Source of the DNA: an uncultured Chloroflexota bacterium
Lineage (GTDB): Bacteria; Chloroflexota; Dehalococcoidia; Dehalococcoidales; RBG-16-60-22
DNA: 8,723 nucleotides
Reading direction: 5' to 3'
Assembly (NCBI GenBank): GCA_903915565.1
Contig: CAIWTG010000213.1
Coordinates: 1-8,723 of the forward strand
Shown here one piece after another: positions 1 through 7,000 of this stretch. A model generated the notes under the pieces. It did no database searches. It saw nothing but the letters and a program-made list of their open reading frames with translations, and was not told the origin of the DNA. The translations under genes were made by a program, and so were the position numbers. Position 1 is the first letter of the stretch, and the number at the start of each line of letters is the position of its first letter.

Positions 1-743
1 CTTACTTTAATAGTATATTGGGCATGTTCATCGCCGTGTTAATTTCGGGTCTCATGGGACTCTCCTACATGATACACCTGGGCCAGCCTGCCCAATTCTG
101 GCGCATGTTGATGAAGCCAAAGACATCATGGATATCCCGCGGCTTCATCTTCATTTTCCTCTACGCCGGTTTCGCAATAATCGCCATCATCCTCGCCCAG
201 TGGGTTCCGAACGCTACAACTGCCATAGCTGTCTTTAAGATACTTGGCGGTATCTTCGCTTTCGCCCAATCGATTTATACCGGCTTTGCCGTCAGCTATG
301 TCAGCGCTATTAAACTCTGGAATTCGGCGATTTTACCTATCCTCTTTGTTGTTTGCGGTTTCTCCGGCGGATTAGCCATTTTAATGGGCATCAGCCTGGG
401 AGGAGACCAGGTTGCGGCGATTGAAAATATCACCCGGATAACCTTAATCGCCTTCGCCGTAATCCTGATCGTTTATTTATGGAACGCTACCTATAGCAGC
501 AACGCTGCCAAGGAAGCGGTAGTCAGGTTGCTCGGAGGCAGTATCGCCGCCGTTTTCTGGATTGGTGTAGTCGTTTTGGGTGTGGTAATTCCGCTGGGGA
601 TTTCAATCGGCACCTATTTTACTGAAAGCACTTCAACGGCGCTGATACTGACGGCGGTGGTCACCGAAATTCTCGGAGGGTTATCGCTAAGATATGTGAT
701 TCTTAAGGGTGGAATTTACATACCCCTCACCAGTGGCGAATAA
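1..743 (+). CDS. NrfD/PsrC-family membrane subunit, C-terminal part (5' end outside window)
   Basis: The reading frame is open to the left edge; a TTG at 18 lies inside it but is unlikely to be the true start, so this is a 5'-truncated view. The visible roughly 245 residues are almost wholly hydrophobic, with about seven membrane segments. Numbered from the TTG, these fall near residues 4-22, 37-62, 67-95, 100-126, 136-155, 168-197 and 204-231. Between the first two lies a HLGQPAQFW...SWISRG stretch, which resembles the lipid-facing loop of NrfD/DmsC quinone-interacting subunits (HLGxP/DLGRP followed by SWxSxG). The end (EILGGLSLRYVILKGG) also fits that family. By family knowledge, such subunits anchor a periplasm-facing iron-sulfur/molybdopterin oxidoreductase and exchange electrons with the quinone pool. 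The partner subunits would lie to the left and cannot be seen. A strong terminator follows, so this is the last gene of its operon. Whether it is NrfD, PsrC or DmsC type cannot be settled from this fragment. Confidence 0.75.
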   Translation, partial: YFNSILGMFIAVLISGLMGLSYMIHLGQPAQFWRMLMKPKTSWISRGFIFIFLYAGFAIIAIILAQWVPNATTAIAVFKILGGIFAFAQSIYTGFAVSYVSAIKLWNSAILPILFVVCGFSGGLAILMGISLGGDQVAAIENITRITLIAFAVILIVYLWNATYSSNAAKEAVVRLLGGSIAAVFWIGVVVLGVVIPLGISIGTYFTESTSTALILTAVVTEILGGLSLRYVILKGGIYIPLTSGE

Positions 744-777
744 TAGTAATAACCATATTAGACTTTAAACGCAAATA

Positions 778-818
778 CGGCGGGAGTACTAAAAACTCCC
801 GCCGGCGTTTTTGTTTTT
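778..818 (+). terminator. Intrinsic terminator after the NrfD-like gene
   Basis: A perfect 10-bp GC-rich stem (CGGCGGGAGT at 778-787 pairing with ACTCCCGCCG at 795-804) has a 7-base loop and is followed by GCG and the T-rich run TTTTTGTTTTT. This is a classic rho-independent terminator for the rightward gene. It lies 34 bases after the stop codon at 741-743. The minus-strand mop gene ends inside its T-tract, so the same stem could also slow leftward transcription. The T-run on that strand is weaker (TATTTGCGTTT). Confidence 0.92.
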
Positions 819-1026
819 AGTCAATTCCTATCATTACACTGGAAGCTTTCACGATGGCGTAGACTTCTTTGCCGGCTTTGAGCCCAAGTTTTTCCGCCGA
901 TGCTTTGGTAATGATAGATACCATCTCCACCCCGCCCGGAATTTCCACGATGATTTCCGAATTGACCGCACCCGGAGTAACCTGTTTTACTTTGCCTTTT
1001 AAAACGTTTCTGGCGCTGATTTTCAT
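817..1026 (-). CDS. mop: Mop-family molybdenum-pterin binding protein (molbindin)
   Basis: The gene encodes 69 residues, the standard size of a single-domain molbindin. It reads MKISARNVLKGKVKQVTPGAV at the start, then NSEI, SIITKASAEKLGL, AGKEVYAIVKASSVMIGID. This is a near-textbook Mop/TOBE domain: the ISARN opening, the KGAVN-like turn (PGAVN) and the closing AxxKASxVMIG are the family hallmarks. Molbindins form oligomers that bind molybdate or tungstate oxyanions and are thought to store or buffer the metal in the cytoplasm for molybdenum cofactor synthesis. The ATG at 1024-1026 has a strong ribosome binding site, GGGAGGTGG, a few bases upstream on the minus strand. An in-frame-independent start near 1033 gives an unrelated shadow peptide and is ignored. 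The gene converges with an NrfD-like respiratory subunit, which often belongs to molybdoenzymes, so the neighbourhood is consistent with molybdenum use. That functional link is inference. Confidence 0.92.
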   Translation of the reverse strand: MKISARNVLKGKVKQVTPGAVNSEIIVEIPGGVEMVSIITKASAEKLGLKAGKEVYAIVKASSVMIGID

Positions 1027-1055
1027 AACCCACCTCCCAATAAATGTATACCTTA

Positions 1056-1061
1056 ATTATA
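1056..1061 (-). promoter_or_regulatory. Candidate -10 box for mop
   Basis: On the minus strand this reads TATAAT, a perfect consensus -10. It would place the transcript start near 1049, about 23 bases before the ATG and just upstream of the GGGAGGTGG ribosome binding site. I find no acceptable -35 hexamer at 16-19 bases spacing. The region is AT-rich, so chance is a real possibility. Confidence 0.3.
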
Positions 1062-1110
1062 TTACTCTACATTATTCCGTCTGCTACTAAAGTCACAAAA
1101 CAAATCGGCG

Positions 1111-1154
1111 CTGTAACATAAACGTAACGTTCCTGTAATGCTCATGTAACCTTA
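1111..1154 (+). promoter_or_regulatory. Four-copy 11-bp-phased GTAAC box upstream of amt (GlnR- or PhoB-like site)
   Basis: GTAAC occurs at 1113-1117, 1124-1128 and 1146-1150, with GTAAT at 1135-1139. The start-to-start distance is exactly 11 bases each time, so the pattern is GTAAC-n6 four times over, about one helical turn per unit. A fifth weaker unit (CTTAAT at 1156-1161) continues the phase into the -10 box. Tandem 11-bp direct repeats are the known binding layout of OmpR-family response regulators. The actinobacterial nitrogen regulator GlnR uses GTnAC-n6-GAAAC-n6 repeats and controls amtB, while PhoB/PhoP use TGTCA- or TTAACA-type repeats. Because the downstream genes are amt and glnB, a GlnR-like activator is the leading guess. 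The site lies where a -35 box would be, as expected for an activator-dependent promoter. Confidence 0.65.
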
Positions 1155-1160
1155 ACTTAA

Positions 1161-1166
1161 TAAAAT
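1161..1166 (+). promoter_or_regulatory. Candidate -10 box of the amt-glnB promoter
   Basis: TAAAAT matches the TATAAT consensus at five of six positions and starts 10 bases after the last GTAAC unit. No good -35 hexamer lies 16-18 bases upstream; that stretch is occupied by the phased repeats, which suggests an activator replaces -35 recognition. The predicted transcript start is near 1173. That leaves about 25 bases of leader containing the AGGAGGG ribosome binding site at 1186-1192. Confidence 0.5.
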
Positions 1167-1198
1167 GGAGGCATCTGGACCATTTAGGAGGGTTAAGG

Positions 1199-2434
1199 AT
1201 GCCTATCAATACGGGTGACACCGCTTGGTTGTTGATGTCTTCTGCAATGGTAATGCTGATGACCCCCGGACTGGCGTTGTTTTACGGCGGCATGGTACGG
1301 AGGAAAAATGTCCTCTCTACCATCATGATGAGTTTTGCCTGTCTGGGATTGGTGGGGTTGCTGTGGGTGCTCTTCGGTTACAGTTTGGCTTTCGGCACCG
1401 ACCATGCCGGGATTATCGGCGGTTTTAACTACCTCGCCTTAAATAACGTGGGGCAGGACCCATCTTCGATATATGCCTCTACTACGCCCCACCTGGCTTT
1501 TATGATTTTCCAGGCGATGTTCGCTATAATCACGGTTGCCCTGTTTACCGGCGCTATAGTAGAAAGAGTTAAATTCGGTTCACTGCTGGTTTTTTCCGTC
1601 CTCTGGCTGGCCATTGTTTATCTACCTACGGCACACTGGGTTTGGGGCAGCGGCGGGTGGTTAGCTAAGTTCGGCGTTCTGGATTTTGCCGGTGGTACGG
1701 TGGTGCATATTAACGCCGGCGTTTCGGCGCTGGCATTGGTGATGTTATTGGGGCGGCGACGGGGTTTCCCCAACGATGCCATGGAACCTAACAATATCCC
1801 AATGGTCGTGCTGGGCGCTGGCTTGCTCTGGTTCGGCTGGTTCGGCTTTAATGCCGGCAGTGCATTGACGTCCGGAGGGCTGGCTTCCAGCGCCTTTGTC
1901 GCTACTAATACGGCAGCGGCCGCGGCGGCTTTCACCTGGATGATTATAAGCTGGATACATAAACGCCCAACCGTCCTGGGTACGGTTACCGGCGCGGTGG
2001 TGGGACTGGTAGCCATTACTCCTGCTGCCGGGTTTGTAACACCGATAGCGGGCATTGCTATCGGCGCGATTGCCGCCGTTATTTCCTACTACGGCATGGT
2101 GCTGCTTAAAATTAAGCGCGGCGTTGATGACTCTCTCGATGTCTTTGCCTGTCACGGTTTGGGCGGCATCTGGGGCGCTTTAGCCACCGGTATTTTCGCT
2201 ACGGTATCGGTCAATGCCGCCGGCGCCGACGGGGCTATCATGGGCAACTGGATGCAGCTATTAAAGCAACTGGTAGGCGTCCTATCGGTTGGCGGGTTTG
2301 CTTTCGTGATGACCATGGTGCTTGGCAAGCTCGTTGATAAGGTAATGGGATTCAGGGTCGGGCAGGTAGAGGAAACGGTCGGGCTCGACATTTCTCAACA
2401 TGGTGAAAGGGCTTACGGAGGTTTTCTCCGATGA
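1199..2434 (+). CDS. amt: Ammonium transporter Amt
   Basis: This is a full-length, 411-residue Amt/Mep/Rh-family channel, close to the usual 400-430 residues, with about eleven membrane segments. Family landmarks are all visible: the FQAMFA stretch with the periplasmic gate phenylalanines (F104, F108), W149 in HWVWG, the signature LDFAGGTVVHINAG with D162 and the first pore histidine H170, FGFNAGSA with F217 and S221, and the second pore histidine H319 in FACHGLGG. The cytoplasmic tail (FRVGQVEETVGLDISQHGE) is the conserved regulatory end that couples the subunits and meets PII. The protein forms a trimer in the inner membrane and passes ammonium inward when external nitrogen is scarce. No cleavable signal peptide is evident. 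The ATG at 1199 follows AGGAGGG with 6-base spacing. The stop overlaps the start of a PII gene (ATGA), the classic amtB-glnK pairing in which PII blocks the channel under nitrogen excess. Expression is probably driven by the phased-repeat promoter just upstream. Confidence 0.97.
   Translation: MPINTGDTAWLLMSSAMVMLMTPGLALFYGGMVRRKNVLSTIMMSFACLGLVGLLWVLFGYSLAFGTDHAGIIGGFNYLALNNVGQDPSSIYASTTPHLAFMIFQAMFAIITVALFTGAIVERVKFGSLLVFSVLWLAIVYLPTAHWVWGSGGWLAKFGVLDFAGGTVVHINAGVSALALVMLLGRRRGFPNDAMEPNNIPMVVLGAGLLWFGWFGFNAGSALTSGGLASSAFVATNTAAAAAAFTWMIISWIHKRPTVLGTVTGAVVGLVAITPAAGFVTPIAGIAIGAIAAVISYYGMVLLKIKRGVDDSLDVFACHGLGGIWGALATGIFATVSVNAAGADGAIMGNWMQLLKQLVGVLSVGGFAFVMTMVLGKLVDKVMGFRVGQVEETVGLDISQHGERAYGGFLR
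2416..2430 (+). promoter_or_regulatory. Small hairpin covering the glnB ribosome binding site
   Basis: CGGAG (2416-2420) can pair perfectly with CTCCG (2426-2430) around a GTTTT loop, ending directly at the glnB ATG. The stem uses most of the GGAGG ribosome binding site at 2417-2421. Ribosomes finishing amt stop at 2432-2434 and would melt it. The geometry therefore fits translational coupling of the two genes. A 5-bp stem is short, so its stability is uncertain. Confidence 0.45.
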
Positions 2435-2769
2435 AAAAGATAGAAGCGATTATCCGTGAAGAAAGACTAGACGCCGTTAAGAAAGCGCTTGAGGAAAAAA
2501 GCTACTTTGGCATGACCGTCAGCGAGGTCAGTGGCCGGGGCAAACAAAAAGGTCTTACTCTCCAGTGGAGGGTGGGCGAGTACCGCGTTGACCTGTTGCC
2601 CAAGCTAAAGATTGAGCTGGTGGTACTGGACGAAGATGTTGCCCCGGTTATTGACGCGATAGTCAGGAGCGCCCGCACCGGTGATGCCGGTGACGGCAAG
2701 ATATTCGTCCTGCCGGTAGAAATGGCCGTACGCGTCCGTACCGGCGACAGGAATGAGGCGGCTATCTAA
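2431..2769 (+). CDS. glnB: Nitrogen regulatory protein PII (GlnB/GlnK type)
   Basis: The protein has 112 residues, exactly the length of E. coli GlnB, and aligns to it without gaps. PII trimers bind ATP/ADP and 2-oxoglutarate and report nitrogen and energy status to partner proteins. Visible key residues are Q39 and K58 (2-oxoglutarate/Mg site), the T-loop GRGKQKG...VGEYRVDLLPK with Y51 (the uridylylation site in proteobacteria), the B-loop T83-G84...GDGKIF with K90, and R101 and R103 near the end for nucleotide phosphate binding. Differences from E. coli include REER in place of KPFK at residues 9-12 and W46 in place of Y46 in the T-loop. Position 49 is glycine, so cyanobacterial-type serine phosphorylation there is excluded. 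Its overlap with amt points to a GlnK-like job: gating the ammonium channel. Whether Y51 is modified here depends on a GlnD, which is not in the window. Translation is probably coupled to amt. Confidence 0.96.
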   Translation: MKKIEAIIREERLDAVKKALEEKSYFGMTVSEVSGRGKQKGLTLQWRVGEYRVDLLPKLKIELVVLDEDVAPVIDAIVRSARTGDAGDGKIFVLPVEMAVRVRTGDRNEAAI

Positions 2770-2804
2770 AGTGCAAGGAACGAATCACTTGTAATAGCAT
2801 TTTT
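2761..2804 (+). terminator. Candidate first terminator of amt-glnB, overlapping the glnB stop
   Basis: GCTAT (2761-2765), TA (2767-2768) and AAGTG (2769-2773) can pair with CACTT (2786-2790), TA (2792-2793) and ATAGC (2794-2798). This gives about twelve pairs with two single-base bulges and a 12-base loop, directly followed by A and TTTTT. The layout is that of an intrinsic terminator starting inside the last glnB codons. The stem is bulged and not GC-rich, so it may be only partly efficient. A much stronger terminator follows at 2845-2880. Confidence 0.4.
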
Positions 2805-2823
2805 CTATTCATTTTTCTTTCCT

Positions 2824-2841
2824 TCACGCCCGGAGGCGTGA
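2824..2841 (+). other. Short GC-rich hairpin between two terminator-like stems
   Basis: TCACGCC (2824-2830) pairs perfectly with GGCGTGA (2835-2841) around a CGGA tetraloop. It is preceded by a pyrimidine-rich run and followed within three bases by the next stem. It has no T-tract of its own, so it is not a terminator by itself. It may protect transcript ends, may be part of a composite 3' structure, or may have no function. Confidence 0.45.
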
Positions 2842-2844
2842 GTG

Positions 2845-2880
2845 ATAGAGGGGAGATGGCGGTCTCCCCTCTATTATTTT
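2845..2880 (+). terminator. Strong intrinsic terminator between glnB and carA
   Basis: ATAGAGGGGAGA (2845-2856) pairs perfectly with TCTCCCCTCTAT (2863-2874) around a TGGCGG loop: a 12-bp stem followed by TATTTT. It should end amt-glnB transcription and separate it from carAB. An attenuator role for carA would need a promoter between glnB and this stem, and I see none that convinces me. Confidence 0.88.
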
Positions 2881-2917
2881 ATGCAATCAATTTCAACGAA
2901 ATCCCATTAAATAATGT

Positions 2918-2932
2918 GCGTAGTATATACGC
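2918..2932 (+). promoter_or_regulatory. Palindrome GCGTA-n5-TACGC upstream of carA
   Basis: GCGTA (2918-2922) and TACGC (2928-2932) are inverted repeats around GTATA. The inner GTATATAC (2923-2930) is itself an 8-bp palindrome. The centre lies about 37 bases before the transcript start predicted from the -10 at 2950-2955, where a -35 box or operator would sit. It could be a regulator site for carAB; I cannot name the regulator. Short AT-rich palindromes also arise by chance. Confidence 0.35.
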
Positions 2933-2946
2933 GTTAGAGGGGTTTG

Positions 2947-2955
2947 TGTTAAAAT
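2947..2955 (+). promoter_or_regulatory. Candidate extended -10 promoter of carAB
   Basis: TGT followed by TAAAAT makes an extended -10 element (TGn plus five of six consensus bases). No consensus -35 lies at the right spacing, which extended -10 promoters tolerate. The predicted start near 2962 leaves only about 19 bases of leader before the carA ATG. That leader has no recognisable Shine-Dalgarno sequence. Confidence 0.42.
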
Positions 2956-2980
2956 TATTTGATTCAGCAGCGTTTCAATC

Positions 2981-4081
2981 ATGGATAAAAAAGCAATTTT
3001 AGTCCTGGCAGACGGTTCGGTACATCAGGGCTATGCTTTTGGTGGCTTGGGCGATGCTATTGGCGAGGTTGTTTTTTGCACCAGTATGGTCGGCTACCAG
3101 GAAATGCTCACCGACCCCTCTTATGCCGGCCAGATATTAATCCCCACTTATCCTCTTATCGGTAACTACGGCATTAATGAACAGGATATCGAGTCGTCAA
3201 AAATTCGGGTAAGCGGCTTCGTGGTACGAGAGCAGTGCCTGCAACCGAGTCACTACCTGAATAAAGAAACACTGCACCAGTACCTGAAAAGAAATAATAC
3301 CTCCGGTATTTACGGTTTGGATACCCGCGCTATTACCCGTCGGCTTCGCTTGCACGGGGTAATGATGGGTATCATCACCAGTGATAAAACCCCAAAGCAA
3401 GCCCAGGCAGAACTTAAAAAAGCCCCCGACTATGGTTCAATCGACTTTGTAAAAAAGGTTACTACAAAATCCTCTTACAAATGGAAGACCACCAAACCCG
3501 CGGCGGTATATCACGTCGTAGCGCTGGATTGCGGTCTTAAATACAACATTATCCGTATCCTTAACGGTCTGGGCTGCGATGTTACTGTGGTGCCGTGCAC
3601 AACACCGGCAAAAGAAGTCCTGGCGCTAAAGCCCGACGGTATTTTGCTATCCCCCGGCCCCGGCGACCCCGAGCTGCTGGATTATATTGTTGAAAATATC
3701 AAGCAGTATATTGATAAAAAACCTGTTATGGGTATTTGCCTTGGGAATCAGCTAATCGCCAGGGCTTTTGGCGGCCGCAACTATAAACTAAAGTTTGGGC
3801 ACCGTGGCGGCAACCACCCGGTGCGCGAGCTGGCTACCGGGCGGGTCTACATCACCGCGCAAAACCACGGCTATGCTGTTGATGCTGCTACCCTCAAAGA
3901 CGGGTTGGAAGTGACACATATTAACCTTAACGACGGCACGGTGGAGGGGCTGCGGCATAAAGAGCTGCCCATCTTTGCCATTCAGTACCACTCCGAGTCT
4001 TCACCCGGTCCATGGGACAGCACCTACCTCTTTGATAGGTTTATGGCAATGATTAAAAAGTCGAAAGAGAAAAAATCTTGA
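2981..4081 (+). CDS. carA: Carbamoyl phosphate synthetase, small (glutaminase) subunit
   Basis: The protein has 366 residues; E. coli CarA has 382. It splits glutamine and channels ammonia to CarB for carbamoyl phosphate, the precursor of pyrimidines and arginine. The N-terminal CPSase domain spans about residues 1-150, including GEVVFCTSMVGYQEML and TDPSYAGQI. The class I glutamine amidotransferase domain spans about 175-360. The catalytic triad is visible: C253 in GICLGNQL, and H337 and E339 in QYHSESSPGP. The conserved SPGPGDP (224-230) and KFGHRGGNHPV are present. Two small departures from the usual motifs are GNQ in place of GHQ after the nucleophile and HSES in place of HPEA; both leave the triad intact. 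The ATG at 2981 gives the expected N-terminus (KKAILVLADGSV). It has no clear ribosome binding site upstream (CAGCAGCGTTTCAATC). The stop overlaps the carB start by TTGA, so the pair is one operon and the subunits are probably made in step. Confidence 0.97.
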   Translation: MDKKAILVLADGSVHQGYAFGGLGDAIGEVVFCTSMVGYQEMLTDPSYAGQILIPTYPLIGNYGINEQDIESSKIRVSGFVVREQCLQPSHYLNKETLHQYLKRNNTSGIYGLDTRAITRRLRLHGVMMGIITSDKTPKQAQAELKKAPDYGSIDFVKKVTTKSSYKWKTTKPAAVYHVVALDCGLKYNIIRILNGLGCDVTVVPCTTPAKEVLALKPDGILLSPGPGDPELLDYIVENIKQYIDKKPVMGICLGNQLIARAFGGRNYKLKFGHRGGNHPVRELATGRVYITAQNHGYAVDAATLKDGLEVTHINLNDGTVEGLRHKELPIFAIQYHSESSPGPWDSTYLFDRFMAMIKKSKEKKS

Positions 4082-7000
4082 AACCCAAGAAAGTCTTAAT
4101 TATCGGTTCCGGCCCCATCATCATCGGGCAGGCAGCGGAGTTCGACTACGCCGGTACGCAGGCCTGTAAAGCCATGCGGGAAGAAGGCATTATCTCCGTT
4201 CTGGTTAACTCCAACCCGGCCACCATTATGACTGATGAAGGCATCGCCGATATTGTCTATATCGAACCTCTGACTCTGGATACTTTAACGCGCATTATTG
4301 AAAAAGAACGTCCGGATGGATTACTGCCAACCCTCGGCGGGCAAACCGGCCTTAACCTGGCAGTAGAGCTGGCCGACGCCGGCGTTTTAGAGAAATATAA
4401 AGTAAAAAGTTTGGGCACGCCCATTCAGACTATCCGCCAGGCGGAAGACCGCGAACTTTTTAAGGAATTATTGATTAGCATCGGCGAGCCTGTACCGGAC
4501 AGCCAGAGCGTCAACACTTTGGAAGAAGCGCGTAAAGTGGCCAAGAAGATTGGTCTCCCTCTCATCATCCGCCCTGCCTTTACGCTGGGCGGCACCGGCA
4601 GCGGTGTGGCAAATAACTTGGAGGAGCTGGAGATGGTGGTCTCTAAAGGATTGTCCACGAGCCCCATCCATCAAGTGCTGCTGGAAAAATCCGTCGCCGG
4701 CTGGAAAGAAATTGAGTACGAGGTGATGCGTGACGGCGCCGATAACTGCATCACCGTCTGCAACATGGAAAACTTCGACCCCATGGGCGTGCATACCGGT
4801 GATAGCATCGTTATCGCCCCCAGTCAGACCCTCACCAATAAAGAATATCAGATGCTACGCACCGCCAGTCTTAAAATTATCCGCGCTTTGGGCATTGAAG
4901 GCGGCTGCAACGTTCAGTTCGCCCTCGACCCGAAGAGTGAAAATTACTATGTGATTGAGGTTAATCCTCGCGTCAGCCGTTCCTCCGCCCTCGCCAGTAA
5001 AGCCACCGGTTACCCCATCGCGCGCGTCGCTTCCAAAATAGCCGTGGGCAAGCGGCTGGATGAAATACCTAATCAGGTTACCGGCAAGACCATGGCTTGC
5101 TTCGAACCGGCGCTGGACTACGTGGTTGTGAAGATTCCGCGCTGGCCTTTTGATAAATTCGCCGACAGCAATCCTGCCCTCGGCACACAGATGAAAGCCA
5201 CCGGTGAGGTTATGGCGATAGACCGCTGTTTTGAGGCGGCTCTGCAAAAAGCGGTGCGCTCGCTGGAATTCAATAAACGCTCGCTTCTCTGGGAAAATCC
5301 CGATTGGAAGTTGGCCGACGACATGCATTCGTATCCGCTGTTCGCTAACGAGCTAAGAGTTTGGGCGATTATGGCGGCGTTAAGAAGGGGCATCACTCCC
5401 GAAGCGATCGCCGACCACACCAAAATAGACATCTGGTTCATTGACAAGATGCAAAACATCGTCGCCATGGAAAAGACGCTTAAATCAAAAAAGATGACTC
5501 CGGAAATTATGCTCGACGCCAAGCGGCTGGGCTTTATCGATGAACAGATTGCTGTTTTAACTAAAAAATCTTTCGACCAGGTCTGGCGGCTGCGTAAAGA
5601 ATGGAATATCTCGCCGGTCTATAAAATGGTGGATACCTGCGCCGCCGAGTTCGATGCTGCTACGCCTTATTATTACAGTGCCTACGAACTAGAAGACGAA
5701 GCCCAGCCGACACAGAACAAAAAGGTTATCGTCGTGGGCAGCGGACCTATCCGTATCGGGCAGGGCATTGAATTCGACTACTGCTGCGTCCACGCCGCCT
5801 TCGCTTTGAGAGACGAGGGCTACGAAACCCTGATGATTAACTGCAATCCGGAAACGGTCTCTACCGACTTCGATACTTCTAATAAACTTTACTTCGAGCC
5901 GCTGACCGTCGAGGATGTTTTACACATTTACGAAAGAGAAAAGCCGCTGGGGATTATCGTGCAGTTCGGCGGACAGACCCCACTGAACATCTCGGCGGAG
6001 CTGGAAAAATATGGTGTTACGATACTCGGTACGTCCGTCAACTCCATAGATATCGCCTCGGATAGAGGGCGCTTTGGTGAAGTGATGAAGAAACACGGCA
6101 TCCCGCAGCCGGAGTCCGGCACTGCCTACAGCCTCGACCAGGCGCTGGTTGTGTCCCGTCGCATCGGCTATCCGCTCATCGTGCGTCCGTCTTATGTTCT
6201 CGGCGGACGCGGCATGGAAATTATCCACGATGAAGAAGAATTGAAACATTACGTGAGCGCCGCAGTGACGATTACGCCGGATAAACCCCTCCTCATTGAA
6301 CGTTATCTGGAAAACTCTATCGAAATCGAGGCGGATGCAATCTCCGACGGCAAGGATGTTTTTATCCCCGCCATCATGGAACATATTGAATACGCCGGCG
6401 TTCATTCCGGCGACGCCGCCTGTGTATTGCCGCCGGTCAGCCTTTCGAAAAAACACATTGATACCATTAATGAATATACTAGGCGCATCGCTATCGAGCT
6501 TAAAGTGGTGGGTTTGATGAATGTGCAATACGTCCTCTGCAAAGACGTCGTCTACGTCATCGAGGTCAACCCCAGAGCCTCCCGTACCGTCCCCATCGTC
6601 TCTAAAGTCTGTTCCGTCCAGATGGCGCGGCTGGCCACCCAGATTATCATGGGGAAAAAAGTCAAAGATATGGGGCTTAAAAACTGGAAGATTCCGCATT
6701 ACGGCGTAAAGGAGTCGGTCTTCCCCTTCAACATGTTCCCGGAAGTCGACCCTGTCCTGCGGCCGGAAATGAAGTCGACTGGTGAAGTCCTTGGCATCGC
6801 CGATTCGTTCGGTATGGCTTACTGGAAGGCGCAGGAGGCGATCAACCGTCTGCCCACCGAAGGCACAGTACTGATTACGGTAGCGGATACTGACCGCCCC
6901 GGAGCGGTGGAGGTGGCGGAAGGATTTGCTAAACTGGGCTTTAAAATAAGAGCTACCGAGGGCACCGGCGCTTATTTAGCCGGCAAGGGCATTACCAATG

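Noticed and set aside
18..20. TTG at 18 as the true start of the NrfD-like gene
   Set aside because: The frame stays open to the window edge, and NrfD proteins are longer with at least one more N-terminal membrane segment, so the gene most likely begins outside.
1113..1150. Cyanobacterial NtcA site (GTA-n8-TAC) in the amt promoter
   Set aside because: No GTA-n8-TAC palindrome is present. The pattern is a direct repeat, not an inverted one.
1618..2155. Long minus-strand open frames inside amt (145 and 136 codons)
   Set aside because: They lie wholly within a strongly conserved Amt coding frame, are low-complexity or lack motifs, and have no promoter or ribosome binding site of their own.
2845..2980. 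Pyrimidine-type attenuator or riboswitch leader for carAB
   Set aside because: The terminator sits about 100 bases before carA, and no antiterminator pairing, PyrR-like stem-loop or convincing promoter upstream of it was found. A terminator for glnB plus a separate carA promoter explains the region better.
5920..6699. A 259-codon minus-strand open frame inside carB
   Set aside because: It mirrors the second ATP-grasp half of CarB, whose residues are fully conserved. The His/Asp-rich reverse translation has no recognisable domain, so it is an antisense shadow.
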